From: Costus lasius
Lineage: Eukaryota > Streptophyta > Magnoliopsida > Zingiberales > Costaceae
Length of the DNA stretch: 64,000 nt
Assembly: GCA_027563935.2 (NCBI GenBank)
Contig: CM050449.1
Coordinates: forward strand, 61,632,056 to 61,696,055
Direction: 5' to 3'
Positions 9,801-19,207 of the stretch are shown here, one piece after another. The translations under genes and the position numbers were made by a program. The notes below the pieces were generated by a model that worked only from the letters and a program-made list of their open reading frames with translations, made no database searches and was not told the origin of the DNA. The stretch's first letter is position 1; every line of letters starts with the position of its first letter.

Positions 9801-10759
9801 GAAATGATATTCCTGAACTGCATGCTGTTAAAGCATGGTTAGGAAAATGTTTCCAGATGAAAGATTTAGGAGAAGCAGCCTATGTACTAGGTGTGAAGAT
9901 CTACAGGGATAGATCTAAGAGGCTTCTCGGGCTGTGCCAGAGTACTTACATCGATAAGGTCCTGGAGAGATTCCATTTAGAGAATTCTAAACGTGGATAT
10001 CTTCCAGTCAGACATGGTCTGAATCTTTCAAAGAGTCAGTGTCCACAAACACAGACTGAGAAAGATGAAATGGACAATACGCCTTATGCTTCGGTTATTG
10101 GGTCCATTATGTATGCGATGTTGTGTACTCGCCCAGACGTCGCTTACGGGTTAAGCGTGACCAGTCGATTCCAAAGTAATCTAGGTTTGGCGCACTGGAT
10201 TGCGGTCAAGAACATCTTAAAATATCTGCGGAGGACCAAAGATATGTTCTTGATATATGGTGGTCAGGAAGAACTCAGTATAGAGGGATATACTGACGCT
10301 TCGTTCCAGTCGGACCAGGATGATTTCCGATCGCAATCAGGCTATGTTTTTAGCTTGAATGGTGGAGCAGTGGTGTGGAAGAGTTTCAAACAGTCTACTG
10401 TTGCTGATTCCACAACTGAAGCCGAGTATGTTGCAGCCTCGGAAGCATCCAAGGAGGCAGTGTGGATTCGTAAGTTCGTGAGAGAACTTGGTGTCGTTCC
10501 TTCGAGTGCTGATCCTTTGGTTATCTTCTGTGATAACACTGGAGCAATCGCACAAGCAAAGGAACCACGGTCGCACCAGAAGTCCAAGCACATACAGAGA
10601 CGGTTTCACTTGATCCGGGAGATCATTGATCGAGGCGAGATCAAGATTTGCAAGGTTCATACAGATGACAATCTTGCAGACCCGCTTACCAAGCCTCTGG
10701 CGCAGCAGAAGCATGAGAAGCACTGTAATAATATGGGTTTGAGATTTCTCAACCATTAG
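6875..10759 (+). CDS. E2: intact Ty1/copia gag-pol polyprotein (1294 aa)
   Basis: A single frame from ATG (context ACACCATGAGC) to TAG encodes the whole polyprotein. Gag, about residues 1-230, starts MSFNVRSLLEREKFAGPNF, the usual copia gag entry. The CCHC knuckle is C240-C253 and the protease aspartate D287 lies in LDTACG. The HHCC zinc finger uses H421, H429, C452 and C455. Integrase D482, D545 and E581 are spaced as D,D(35)E. RT has IYGLKQASRSW and YVDD at 968-971. RNase H has D1141 in YTDASF. All key residues are present, so it may be functional. Products would be cleaved by the element's own protease and act in virus-like particles and in nuclear integration. Full-length copia proteins are usually about 1300 residues. 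Confidence 0.97.
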   Translation: MSFNVRSLLEREKFAGPNFSDWFGHLKIVLKAERKLYVLETAIPPQPAPNAARAVRDAYEKHVNDSIDVACLMLASMTPPLQRQHEDMSAIEIIANLKMLYAAQARTERYNLTKLFFQSKLAEGSPVGAHVLKMIGHKEALEKLGHTVNQELAVDIILQSLPPSFDAFIINFNMNKIDCTPAELLNMLLTTEETLKGKPSTSVLMIPSRNKKKGKKGKTPVKNYSKALKQKVKRSKDNRCFHCGQLGHWKKDCKALQGDKRGSIASGSGIYVTEVMLSSSTISWVLDTACGVHICSNVQELKRRRQVGQHEVDLRVGNGARVAAVAVGDYFITLPSGIVLELNNCYFVPSITKNIISIPALVRKGFAFECKISKCVLTFDNIVYATGSINNGLYMLDMENSIQNIDNKKAKYADDSTLLWHSRLGHINEKRIKRLHDHGLLGSFSYEEIDTCKACLMGKMMKSPFLHKGQRTSGLLDLIHSDVCGPFSKHARGGYQYFITFTDDFSRYGYVYLMRHKSESFDKFKEFKNEVQNQLGRNIKALRSDRGGEYLSHAFTDYLKECGIISQLTPPGTPQWNGVSERRNRTLLDMVRSMMSQATLPYSFWGFALETAAKVLNRVPSKAVSKTPYELWYGKQPSLTFIRIWGCEAYVKKLASGKLESRSEKCIFVGYPKETKGYYFYDPKENKVFVARTAIFLEKEFLLQEASGREIKLDEIPEEGQSSQAELDEPEPVDQVIEQPEAQISREPRRSGRIRRQPERYDGVYIIDNDEPLTYADAVSGPESARWLDAMRAEMDSMSDNQVWDLVDPPPGVIPIGCKWIFKKKIDMDGNVVTYKGRLVAKGFKQIYGIDYDETFSPVAMFKSIRILFAIAAYYDYEIWQMDVKTAFLNGNLDEDVYMTQPEGFTNPADRHKICKLKKSIYGLKQASRSWNIRFDESISEFGFIKNEDDPCVYKRFSGSVITFLILYVDDILIIGNDIPELHAVKAWLGKCFQMKDLGEAAYVLGVKIYRDRSKRLLGLCQSTYIDKVLERFHLENSKRGYLPVRHGLNLSKSQCPQTQTEKDEMDNTPYASVIGSIMYAMLCTRPDVAYGLSVTSRFQSNLGLAHWIAVKNILKYLRRTKDMFLIYGGQEELSIEGYTDASFQSDQDDFRSQSGYVFSLNGGAVVWKSFKQSTVADSTTEAEYVAASEASKEAVWIRKFVRELGVVPSSADPLVIFCDNTGAIAQAKEPRSHQKSKHIQRRFHLIREIIDRGEIKICKVHTDDNLADPLTKPLAQQKHEKHCNNMGLRFLNH

Positions 10760-10768
10760 ATTAAGTGC

Positions 10769-10779
10769 AAGTGGGAGAT
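10769..10779 (+). other. Polypurine tract of E2
   Basis: AAGTGGGAGAT immediately precedes the 3' LTR, ten bases after the gag-pol stop codon. Confidence 0.8.
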
Positions 10780-12500
10780 TGTTGGGGTATGCCCTTAAGG
10801 CTAATGTTTGAGGCCTTGGGATTGTATAAGTATCATGTAATAAACTCTTAAGTTTATAATAAGGCATGGTTGTTATTCAGGTTGTTACCTTGTCTGCTGT
10901 AATAAGTGTACTTCTGAATAATGTCTCAAAGCTGTTCAGCTAGGCTGACAGGCTATAAGTCCTTAGTCGAGATATCTTGGTGAACATGAGACAGCCTTGA
11001 TATGATGGAGACTAATATGAGTGCTAATCTTATAGGATGCTTCGAGCATGGAATAAGATGTAGACTCATGGGTACATTGGATGTACTGGACAGACCCTAC
11101 TGGGATATTGCATTGCTTGTCACAATGTGAATGATCCCTGTAAGCAGCAAGTGGCACATGTCCTTTGACTTGAGATCACTTGTGTTTCTAAATGATGATT
11201 GTCATTGTTTTGAGGTAGTTCAATATCATTTGAAATATAATGATTATAGACTATCTTGGATGGTGAGCTTGAATCAGGTTAGGGCACTAGTGATAGATAA
11301 AGGATTGCCGTCTCCTTGTTTAAGGAGTGTGATGTTCTAAAGGCCCCCCTATATGAGATGATTGAGGTAGTGTATGGCCATACCCAGATGACTATGTGCA
11401 TCTGATCTAATCATGCTCATCGTATTGGAGTTACAAGCTTGACATGCTTGTCCAATAAGAACATCCAGTGGCAAAGGACATATGTGTGCCTTGTGAGTTT
11501 TGATTCACACTTGTGTCATGGTTTGGGTGTAGTCTTGGAAGACTATTTCCTTTATATCGGGAGACAGTGATGTGTTGCTAGATACCCCTCACTGATCGTG
11601 ATAACGTAAGTTGTCGTTACCGACATTTAAAGGAAACCCTTAGGGTCGCACAATTTGATGATATGGCTTTCTTGAGTCAGATCGTGTGGACTGAATTGTA
11701 TGGGTTCAGTTTAAAGGGGTTTAATCTCTGATTGCAAGTGAGATCTAGCCTGATCATGTTTGATTGATTAGGGCTTTAGATCGGTAAGCTTCGATCGAGA
11801 GAGATGATGCTAGATCGGTGAGATCAGGAGCATCAGGAGATGAACGGCTAGATCATGAGCCATTTGGTTCATAGAGGGTCTAGACCATGCCTTGGCTTGG
11901 CTTGGTTTGAGTTTGGTCTTTGGGCCAAATCGAATTGAACCAAAGCATGAACCGGTTCACTAGGTGAACGCATGGTTCATCAAGAGGGGCGTTTTGGCGT
12001 TGGAGAGTGGCTTCATGACTTTCCATTTTGGGAAGTCATGTAACGTCATTTGTCTTGATGTCGCCGAAGTGCATTTGCTCTCTTGTCTTTGCGTTTTGTT
12101 TTTGGGAAAAAGAGAGCTTGCTTGCCATCTCGTGTGGAAGGAAGTGGACGACAAGAACAAGCGCTCGGCCAAGGAAACTTCTCCATCATCCTAACATTCG
12201 ATCAAGGACACCTTGTGCATCCTTGCTAGCACAAGGAGATCCAAGGAGAAGCCATCTTCTCTTGTGTGTGATTATCTTCGGAGAAGGGGCACTTGCGCCT
12301 TTGCTTCCAAAGCTCCATCTAAACCGAGATGGCTATGGTATGAGTCTCAACTTCACCAAGTTGAACATATGTTTATGCTAAGATTCTTGAAAACCTTTTG
12401 CTTCCGCTTGCAATGGTGATGCGCCACCCCTTTAAGGTTTTCGCCCCCCTCTTGAAAGGGATTTTGTTTACTTGCGCTCCCCCATGAAGGGGACACTTCA
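10780..12500 (+). repeat. Family A LTR, 3' LTR of E2
   Basis: Same 1721-bp sequence as 3364-5084 with one visible change at 12216. Unlike that copy it is not followed by a primer site: after CACTTCA the sequence continues straight into the middle of a reverse transcriptase gene (TGTTTAAGTCTATTC). Confidence 0.93.
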
Positions 12501-13804
12501 TGTTTAAGTCTATTCGGATTCTTTTCGCGATAGCTGCATATTATGATTATGAGATTTGGCAAATGGATGTGAAGACAGCTTTCCTTAATGGAAATCTGGA
12601 TGAGGATGTGTATATGACACAACTAGAAGGTTTCACTAATCCATCAGATCGTCATAAGATATGCAAGTTAAAGAAGTCTATTTATGGACTTAAACAAGCA
12701 TCTAGAAGCTGGAATATTCGTTTTGATGAATCAATCTCTGAGTTTGGTTTCATCAAGAACGAGGATGACCCGTGTGTATATAAGAGGTTTAGTGGGAGCG
12801 TAATTACTTTCCTAGTCCTCTACGTCGATGATATCTTGATCATTGGAAATGACATTCCTGAAATGCATGCCGTTAAGGCATGGTTAAGGAAATGTTTCCA
12901 GATGAAAGATTTAGGAGAAGCAGCCTATGTATTAGGTGTGAAGATCTACAGGGATAGATCTAAGAGGCTTCTCGGGCGGTGCCAGAGTACTTACATCGAT
13001 AAAGTCCTGGAGAGATTTCATTTAGAGAATTCTAAAAGAGGATATCTTCCAGTCAGACATGGTCTGAATCTTTCGAAAAGTCAGTGTCCACAAACACAGA
13101 CTGAGAAAGATGAAATGGACAATACGCCTTATGCTTCGGCTATTGGATCCATTATGTATGCGATGTTGTGTACTCGCCCAGACGTTGCTTACGGGTTAAG
13201 CGTGACCAGTCGGTTCCAAAGTAATCCAGGTATGGCGCACTGGATTGCAGTCAAGAACATTTTAAAATATCTGCGGAGGACCAAAGATATGTTCTTGATA
13301 TATGGTGGTCAGGAAGAACTCAGTATTGAAGGATATACTGACGCTTCGTTCCAGTCAGACCAGGATGATTTCCGATCGCAATCAGGCTATGTTTTTAGCT
13401 TGAATGGAGGAGCAGTGGTGTGGAAGAGTTTCAAACAGTCAACTGTTGCTGATTCCACAACAGAAGCCGAGTATGTTGCAGCCTCGGAAGCATCTAAGGA
13501 GGCAGTGTGGATTCGTAAGTTCGTGAGAGAACTTGGTGTTGTTCCTTCGAGTGCAGATCCTTTGGTTATCTTCTGTGATAACACTGGAGCAATCGCACAA
13601 GCAAAGGAACCACGGTCGCACCAGAAGTCCAAGCACAAACAGAGATGGTTTCACTTGATCAGGGAGATCATAGATCGTGGCGAGATCAAAGTTTGCAAGG
13701 TTCATACGGATGACAATCTGGCAGACCCGCTTACCAAGCCTCTGGCGCAGCAGAAGCATGAGAAGCACTGTAATAACATGGGTTTGAGATTTCTCAACCA
13801 TTAG
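12501..13804 (+). pseudogene. E3: 3' fragment of family A gag-pol (RT C-terminal half and RNase H)
   Basis: The frame equals residues 861-1294 of E2 and is open to the normal TAG. The last base of the preceding LTR plus TG recreates the internal Met codon (ATG at 12500), so 434 residues can be read from it, but gag, protease, integrase and the first RT motifs are absent. YVDD and the RNase H motifs are present. It differs from E2 at scattered sites (for example NPGMAHW for NLGLAHW, SKHKQRWF for SKHIQRRF). The best reading is the 3' part of an older element next to which, or into which, the E1/E2 chain was placed. Confidence 0.9.
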
Positions 13805-13824
13805 ATTAAGTGCAAGTGGGAGAT

Positions 13825-15501
13825 TGTTGGGGTATGCCCTTAAGCCTAATGTTTGAGGCCTTGGGATTGTAACAGTATCATTTGTATAAACTTATATGTT
13901 TATAAAGGCATGGTTGTTATTCAGTTAGCTACATTGTCTGCAGCAATATATATGTTCTTCTGAATAATGTCTCAAAGCTGTTCAGCTAGGCTGACATGCA
14001 GTTAAGTCCTTAGTCGAGATATCTTGGTGAACATGAGACAGCCTTGATATGGTTAAGACTAATATGTGTTCTAATCTTATAGGATGCTTCGAGCATGGAA
14101 TAAGATGTAGACTCATGGGTACATTGGATGTACTGGACTGACCCTACTAGGATGTTCAATTGTTTGTCACAATGTGAATAATCCTTGATTGCAACAAGTG
14201 GCACATTTCCTCTGACTTGAGATCACTTGTGTTTCCTAAATGATGATTGTCATTGTTTTGAGGTAGTTCAATATCATTTGAAACATAATGATTATAGACT
14301 ATCTTGGATAATGAGCTTGAATCAGGTTAGGGCACTAGTGATAGACATAGGATTGCCGTCTCCTTGTTTAAGGAGTGTGATGTTCTAAAGGGGCCCCCCT
14401 GGATGAGATGATTGAGAAAGTGTATGGCCATACCCAGGTGACTATGTTCATCTGATCTAATCATGCTTGTCATATTGGAGTTACAAGCTTGACACGCTTG
14501 TCCAATAAGAACATCCAGTGGCAAAGGAAATATGTATGCTTAGTGAGTTGAATTCACACTTGTACTGTGGTTTGGGTGTAGTCTTGGAAGACTCTTTCCT
14601 TTATATCGGGAGACAGTGATGTGTTGCTAGATACCCCTCACTGATCGTGATAACGTGAGTTATCGTTACCGACATTTAAAGGAAACCCTCAGGGTCGCAC
14701 AATTTGATGATATGGCTTACTTAAGTCAGATCGTGTGGACTGAATTGTTTGGGTTCAGTTTAAAGGGATTTAATCTCTGATTGTAAGTGAGATCTGGTCT
14801 GATCATGTTTGATTGATTAGGGCTTGAGATCGGTAAGCTTCGATCGAGAGAATGGATGCTAGATCAGTTAGATCAGGAGCATCAAGAGATCGACGGTCAG
14901 ATCAAGAACCTAAGGGTTTATTATGGTCTGGACTGGTTGCTTGGTTTATTTGGTTATTGAACCAAATTCAAATGAACCGGCTCATGGATGAGCGCTTGGT
15001 TTAAAGAATAGAGAGGAAAAATGCGATTGGTTCGAAATGCATGAACACATGATCGCATGAAAGAGTAAGTTGGCTATTTTTAGCAACCACGCCTCCATGT
15101 CTTATGAGGAGCGCATCTCTTGTCGCCTCACTTCTATTCCCGTCGCCTTCTCTCATGTGGAACCTCTGCTTCACGCTTTTGAAGAGTCGAGGACTAAGCA
15201 AGCAAGTTTCTCTCATTCCCTCCATACGAAGGACTCCTTGAAGATTTGCTAGCACAAAGTCCCCAAGGAAGTAGTCGCCTTCTCATTGTGTGTGTCATCT
15301 AAGGAGAAGAGGCACTTGCGTCTTTGATTCCAAGACACCATCAAACCGATGGCAATGGTATGGTTCTATCTCTTGTGCAATCGGTTTTAAGTTGATTATA
15401 ATGCATGCATCAAAAGATCCTAGAAACCCCCTTTCCGCTGCTTAAACGAAAAATACATGCGCCTATCTAGGGTTTCGCCCCCTTTGTTAGGGGATCTTTC
15501 A
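13825..15501 (+). repeat. Family A LTR, 3' LTR of E3
   Basis: It starts TGTTGGGGTATGCCC after AGTGGGAGAT and ends GGGGATCTTTCA. The first ~1 kb is clearly like the LTR at 3364; from about 14900 to the end the sequence is different, though a C-run/G-run hairpin (CCCCCTTTGTTAGGGG) again lies just before the terminus. Length 1677 bp. This is a subfamily with another R/U5 part. Confidence 0.88.
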
Positions 15502-17211
15502 TAGCCACCACTGCATCTGCCTCTGACATCACTATATCTAGCCGTTGACACTGGATTATACCATCAGCAGGTTCTTACTTTTTCTGCTACCTCTTATTCT
15601 ATTGATTTTATTTATGCAGCAGACTCTTCATTAGTGACTGATTTTTTTTTATTTATGCAGCATTATTTCTGGCACCCACCAGCTGACGATCTCACCTCCA
15701 GGACTGTAGTCTCTAGCAGGCCACTAGAGATTACTCACTCTACTGTTGGCACCATCATCATTGCTAGCAACTTTTCAGCTAGCCTCTGTTCACCCTCTGC
15801 TTCTTGCCTGCTTGACTCTTTCCACCGGCATCCTCTTTAGACCTCCAGCGACATCTCTAATTCTCCCTTGAGAGAATTATTTTTTATCATTATTATTTTT
15901 TGAGACTATTTTCAGACTGAGCCTTATGTACCTTAAATTTGTAGGTAAAATTTTCAAAAGGTATATCTTTGGACCTAGCAGCATCTGCCCCGACACTATT
16001 TTTGGACTGAGTCTTATGTATTTTCAGTCAGAGCTTGCCATATAGTTTTGTGAGTATTGCTTACACTTTCTTGTGCTTATTTGATTTGATATGATTATCT
16101 ACACTTTTCTTCTTTTAGATCTATCACTTTACATCCTTTGCATTGTTCGAGCCTTATGTAACTATACGGATATATCACTTTACATATTATGATTTTTTGA
16201 GTTTGATGCATCACACCTTTTGCATTGATTTTGACATATTTAGATGTTTAAAAATTTTTATAACTTGAATTCATGTGATGAGAGGTGTGTGAATTTTCTT
16301 TGATGATGAATGCGTTGATGCATGTGATTAGGACAAGACCTATTATGTTGAATTTATTTCTCTAATACATATCTACTTTTGAAATTTTTCATTGATTGAT
16401 GAATGAGATTTTGGGTAGATGTATTATTTGATGAATTTGGTTTAAAAGTGAAGCTATTTCTTTGAATAAAACTAGCATATGAGTATGATTTTTGAATGGA
16501 TGTTGATTGATCAATTTAGTTGATATTCATGCTATTTGCTATTTGTTGGGAAGAAAGATTCATTGATCCAAATAAAGTGAGGACTCCCCTACTTGGCACT
16601 GTGTAAAATTGACAGTGGTACCGAAGGACATGGGTTGAAGTAAAAAAAAAGGGGGGGGGGAAGAGAGAAAAGAGAAAAGGAAAAAGCATGTGTCTATGTG
16701 GGTGCATGTCATGAGAGGGATCGATCCACATTAACTCCATTATCTTTGGTAAAAATCTTTATACTAAAAAGATATGAGTTCTATTACATTGATTATGTGA
16801 TCAGTGTACTCTAACTTCGTCACTAGAAAAAAGGTGGTAATCGAATTAGAGAATGTGGACGATACAAAAATAGAAACAAAAAAAGGGAATAAAAAGAATT
16901 GTGAGTGGAAAAAGATCTTGGAAATCATATTCCTGTAAACAAAAGTTGATAGTTATGAATTGAAACTGGATGAAATCTTGAGATTGATATTCTACTTATT
17001 GTACACGTTGCGAAATTTTATTTGACTAAGTTATGGATCTCGAGAATTGAATTCAAAGAGTGATGTGTTTATATGAAATTTTATGAAGCAATTGGTGAGA
17101 TTTTTCATTGGTGATTGTATTTTAGAAATTTATTCTTCATGAGAAAGTCCATGCCTATGATCAATTTTTGATTTTTGCTTGAGGACAAGCAAAGTTTAAA
17201 CCTTATGTGTT
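15502..17211 (+). other. 3' noncoding part of a Tat/Athila-type Ty3/gypsy element
   Basis: AT-rich and without a supported gene. The end, TTGAGGACAAGCAAAG followed by a short A/T stretch, is the pre-LTR polypurine region typical of plant Tat/Athila elements and stands just before the LTR at 17212. A phrase around GACTGAGCCTTATGTA recurs at about 15915, 16003 and 16150. A homopolymer pair A9-G10 lies at 16642-16660. No open frame here resembles a protein family I know. Confidence 0.55.
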
Positions 17212-19149
17212 TGATAACACCAAAATATATAGTAATTTTTATGCCATTTCATGAGTGTTTTTGTGTCATATTCATAGACTTTGCTTATTTTTATGCCTTT
17301 TTTTATCAATATTTGCGGAATCTACACTCTTTCTGTTTTTGATGATTTTCACGCAAAAAGGCATGTTTTTTCAATCGATTTCGAGCAAACCAGATGCATA
17401 ATTGAATTCACAATGTCAAGAGGGGATCACACGTTAAATTTCAGAAGAATCAGAGCATCAGAGCAAATTATGACACCCCCAATATGACTTTTACGGTACC
17501 GTAATTTGACTGCAGACTTAGATCAAAATTACGGTACCCCCGTAACACTCTTTACGGTGCCGTATTTTGAGATTTTTCCGACCAGAGATTTCATGAAGAT
17601 TACGGCACTGCCGTAAACATTTTTACGGGCCGTAATATGGGCGTAATTCTGGGCAGAGATTTGATGAAGTTTACGGTACCACCGTAACGGAATTTACAGT
17701 ACCGTAATGCGGGATGGTTTTCCATCCGAGAGATTACTAACATTATGGCATGGCTGTAAGGTATTTTACGGTGCTGTAATCCCGGAAGATTTTCATCCGA
17801 AAGCTCGCTGTTCAAATTACAGCACTGCCGTAATATCCATTACGGCCGTAATTCCATGTCAAAAAGGTGATTTTTACGGGTCTGAATCTTGTGCGGACCA
17901 TATCGTTTGATCCAGAGCTCCAAATGAAGATCTGAAAGATGTTGCGGACTCGTCTTAAAGAGGAGAAGATGCACAAAGTGGAAGAACGAATTTTTATCGA
18001 GTATCGAAGGAGCAATCGACAGAGAGATGGTTAGGGTTTGGCCTCACGCCGAGAGGCGTAGAGGGCACCTCTCACTGTGATTTTCACTCAGAAGCTTCGC
18101 CTGGAGGAGAGGAGGATGCACCAGAATGTTTAGAGCAAAAGGAGTTTGATTGGAGGATAAATCAAGGAAAGAACTCCGCCGGCACTGTTCATACGCGTGA
18201 TTACGGCTGTAATTTCTATTACAGCCGCGTTGTAAAGTTTATTTCTTCCTTCTCTTCAATTTCTGATGCTTTGAAACTATGGTTGATTGTATTTCTTTCT
18301 CCATGCAAGCCTAAACATATTTGGGACATGGGTGTAATTCCCTTGATTTTATATGATTAGATAACTTTTTATTTCGTCAAGATAATTTTTCTATGATAAG
18401 TTTACCTATGTGATTATTGTTCTAAATTTCTCCTTAGTTTACTTCTTGTCATCATGTATAGAGTTCTCACAATAAGGACCGAAAGGTGACTTGCTTGAGA
18501 ATTGGAACCCTAAAATTGATAAATAGGAACTCACCGCAAGAGATTAGGTTAAAGTTCTTTTTTTTTTATTTTAGTGACGTGATTGCCATGTTGATAATTA
18601 TGAACCTAGGATTAAGTTAGTGTGTCAAACGTGAAGATCTTGCTCGAAAGTGAGGATCAAAACGTTAGAGAACCATAGGTAGAACTTGTGTTGAGACTCG
18701 GATGCACGAAAGTGATCATTGAGATTCCACTCGAGACAATCAACTTAGAATTCGGATGCACGAAATTGATCTTTGAATTCTTTGATTGATGATTTACTTA
18801 TCATTAGCCTGGGATAGATCTTACGCAAAAGCGAGGATTGGTCCCTGCATGATTGTCTGCACGAAAGTGAGATGATCCCTTTATGAAGTAAATTAAGTCT
18901 TTATCATGATAAGATTTGTGTGATGACCTTTTATTTATGTCTAGTCATTAGAATCAAGGAGGATAAAACCCTAGTCCTAGTTATTTCTCTCTGATTATCT
19001 CTTTAGCATACTTTTATGCATAGTTTACTTCCATCATATTCGGCTTGCTTAGCTAGTGAGAAAACATCTATTTGGTACTTAACAATAAGGTCTCTGTGGT
19101 TCGATATTTTTATTACTTCGAAGTATCCGTGCACTTGCGGATCACAACA
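17212..19149 (+). repeat. Tat/Athila-type LTR, 1938 bp
   Basis: Borders are TGATAACACC on the left and ...CACAACA on the right, six bases before a tRNA-Asp primer site. The related solo LTR at 47412-49118 shares its layout: similar start, dyad array, GAAGCTTCGCCTGGAGGAG block, ATTACGGCTGTAAT/ATTACAGCC pair, and end with TCCGTGCACTTGCGGA. Here the LTR has 3'-type noncoding sequence on one side and a PBS on the other, so it probably once joined two internal regions. Confidence 0.8.
17468..17852. repeat. Array of TTACGG...CCGTAA dyads, ~71-bp period
   Basis: About six units, each with two inverted-repeat motifs some 22 bp apart: a 17-bp form such as TTACGGCACTGCCGTAA and a 12-14-bp form such as TTACGGTACCGTAA. 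First motifs lie at 17529, 17600, 17671, 17743 and 17817; second motifs at 17491, 17551, 17622, 17693, 17766 and 17841. The sequence between them is less conserved than the dyads. Confidence 0.75.
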
Positions 19150-19155
19150 AGTTTT

Positions 19156-19173
19156 TGGCGCCGTTGCCGGGGA
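19156..19173 (+). other. Primer-binding site, tRNA-Asp type
   Basis: TGGCGCCGTTGCCGGGGA is complementary to the 3' end of plant tRNA-Asp and typical of Tat/Athila gypsy elements. The internal region after it is lost within about 35 bp, at the junction with the minus-strand gypsy relic. Confidence 0.85.
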
Positions 19174-19207
19174 TTAGTCCTAGGTACACGCCAAACAACT
19201 TGGGATA

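Larger units (their letters stand above)
3364..12500 (+). mobile_element. E2: complete family A Ty1/copia retrotransposon
   Basis: 5' LTR 3364-5084, PBS 5087-5098, long leader, intact gag-pol 6875-10759, polypurine tract, 3' LTR 10780-12500. LTRs differ at one visible position, so the copy (or its last homogenisation) is recent. There is no target-site duplication: the 5 bp on the left are GAGAT, the polypurine tract of E1, and those on the right are TGTTT, inside the RT gene of E3. The element therefore sits in a tandem chain rather than being a simple insertion. Confidence 0.92.
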
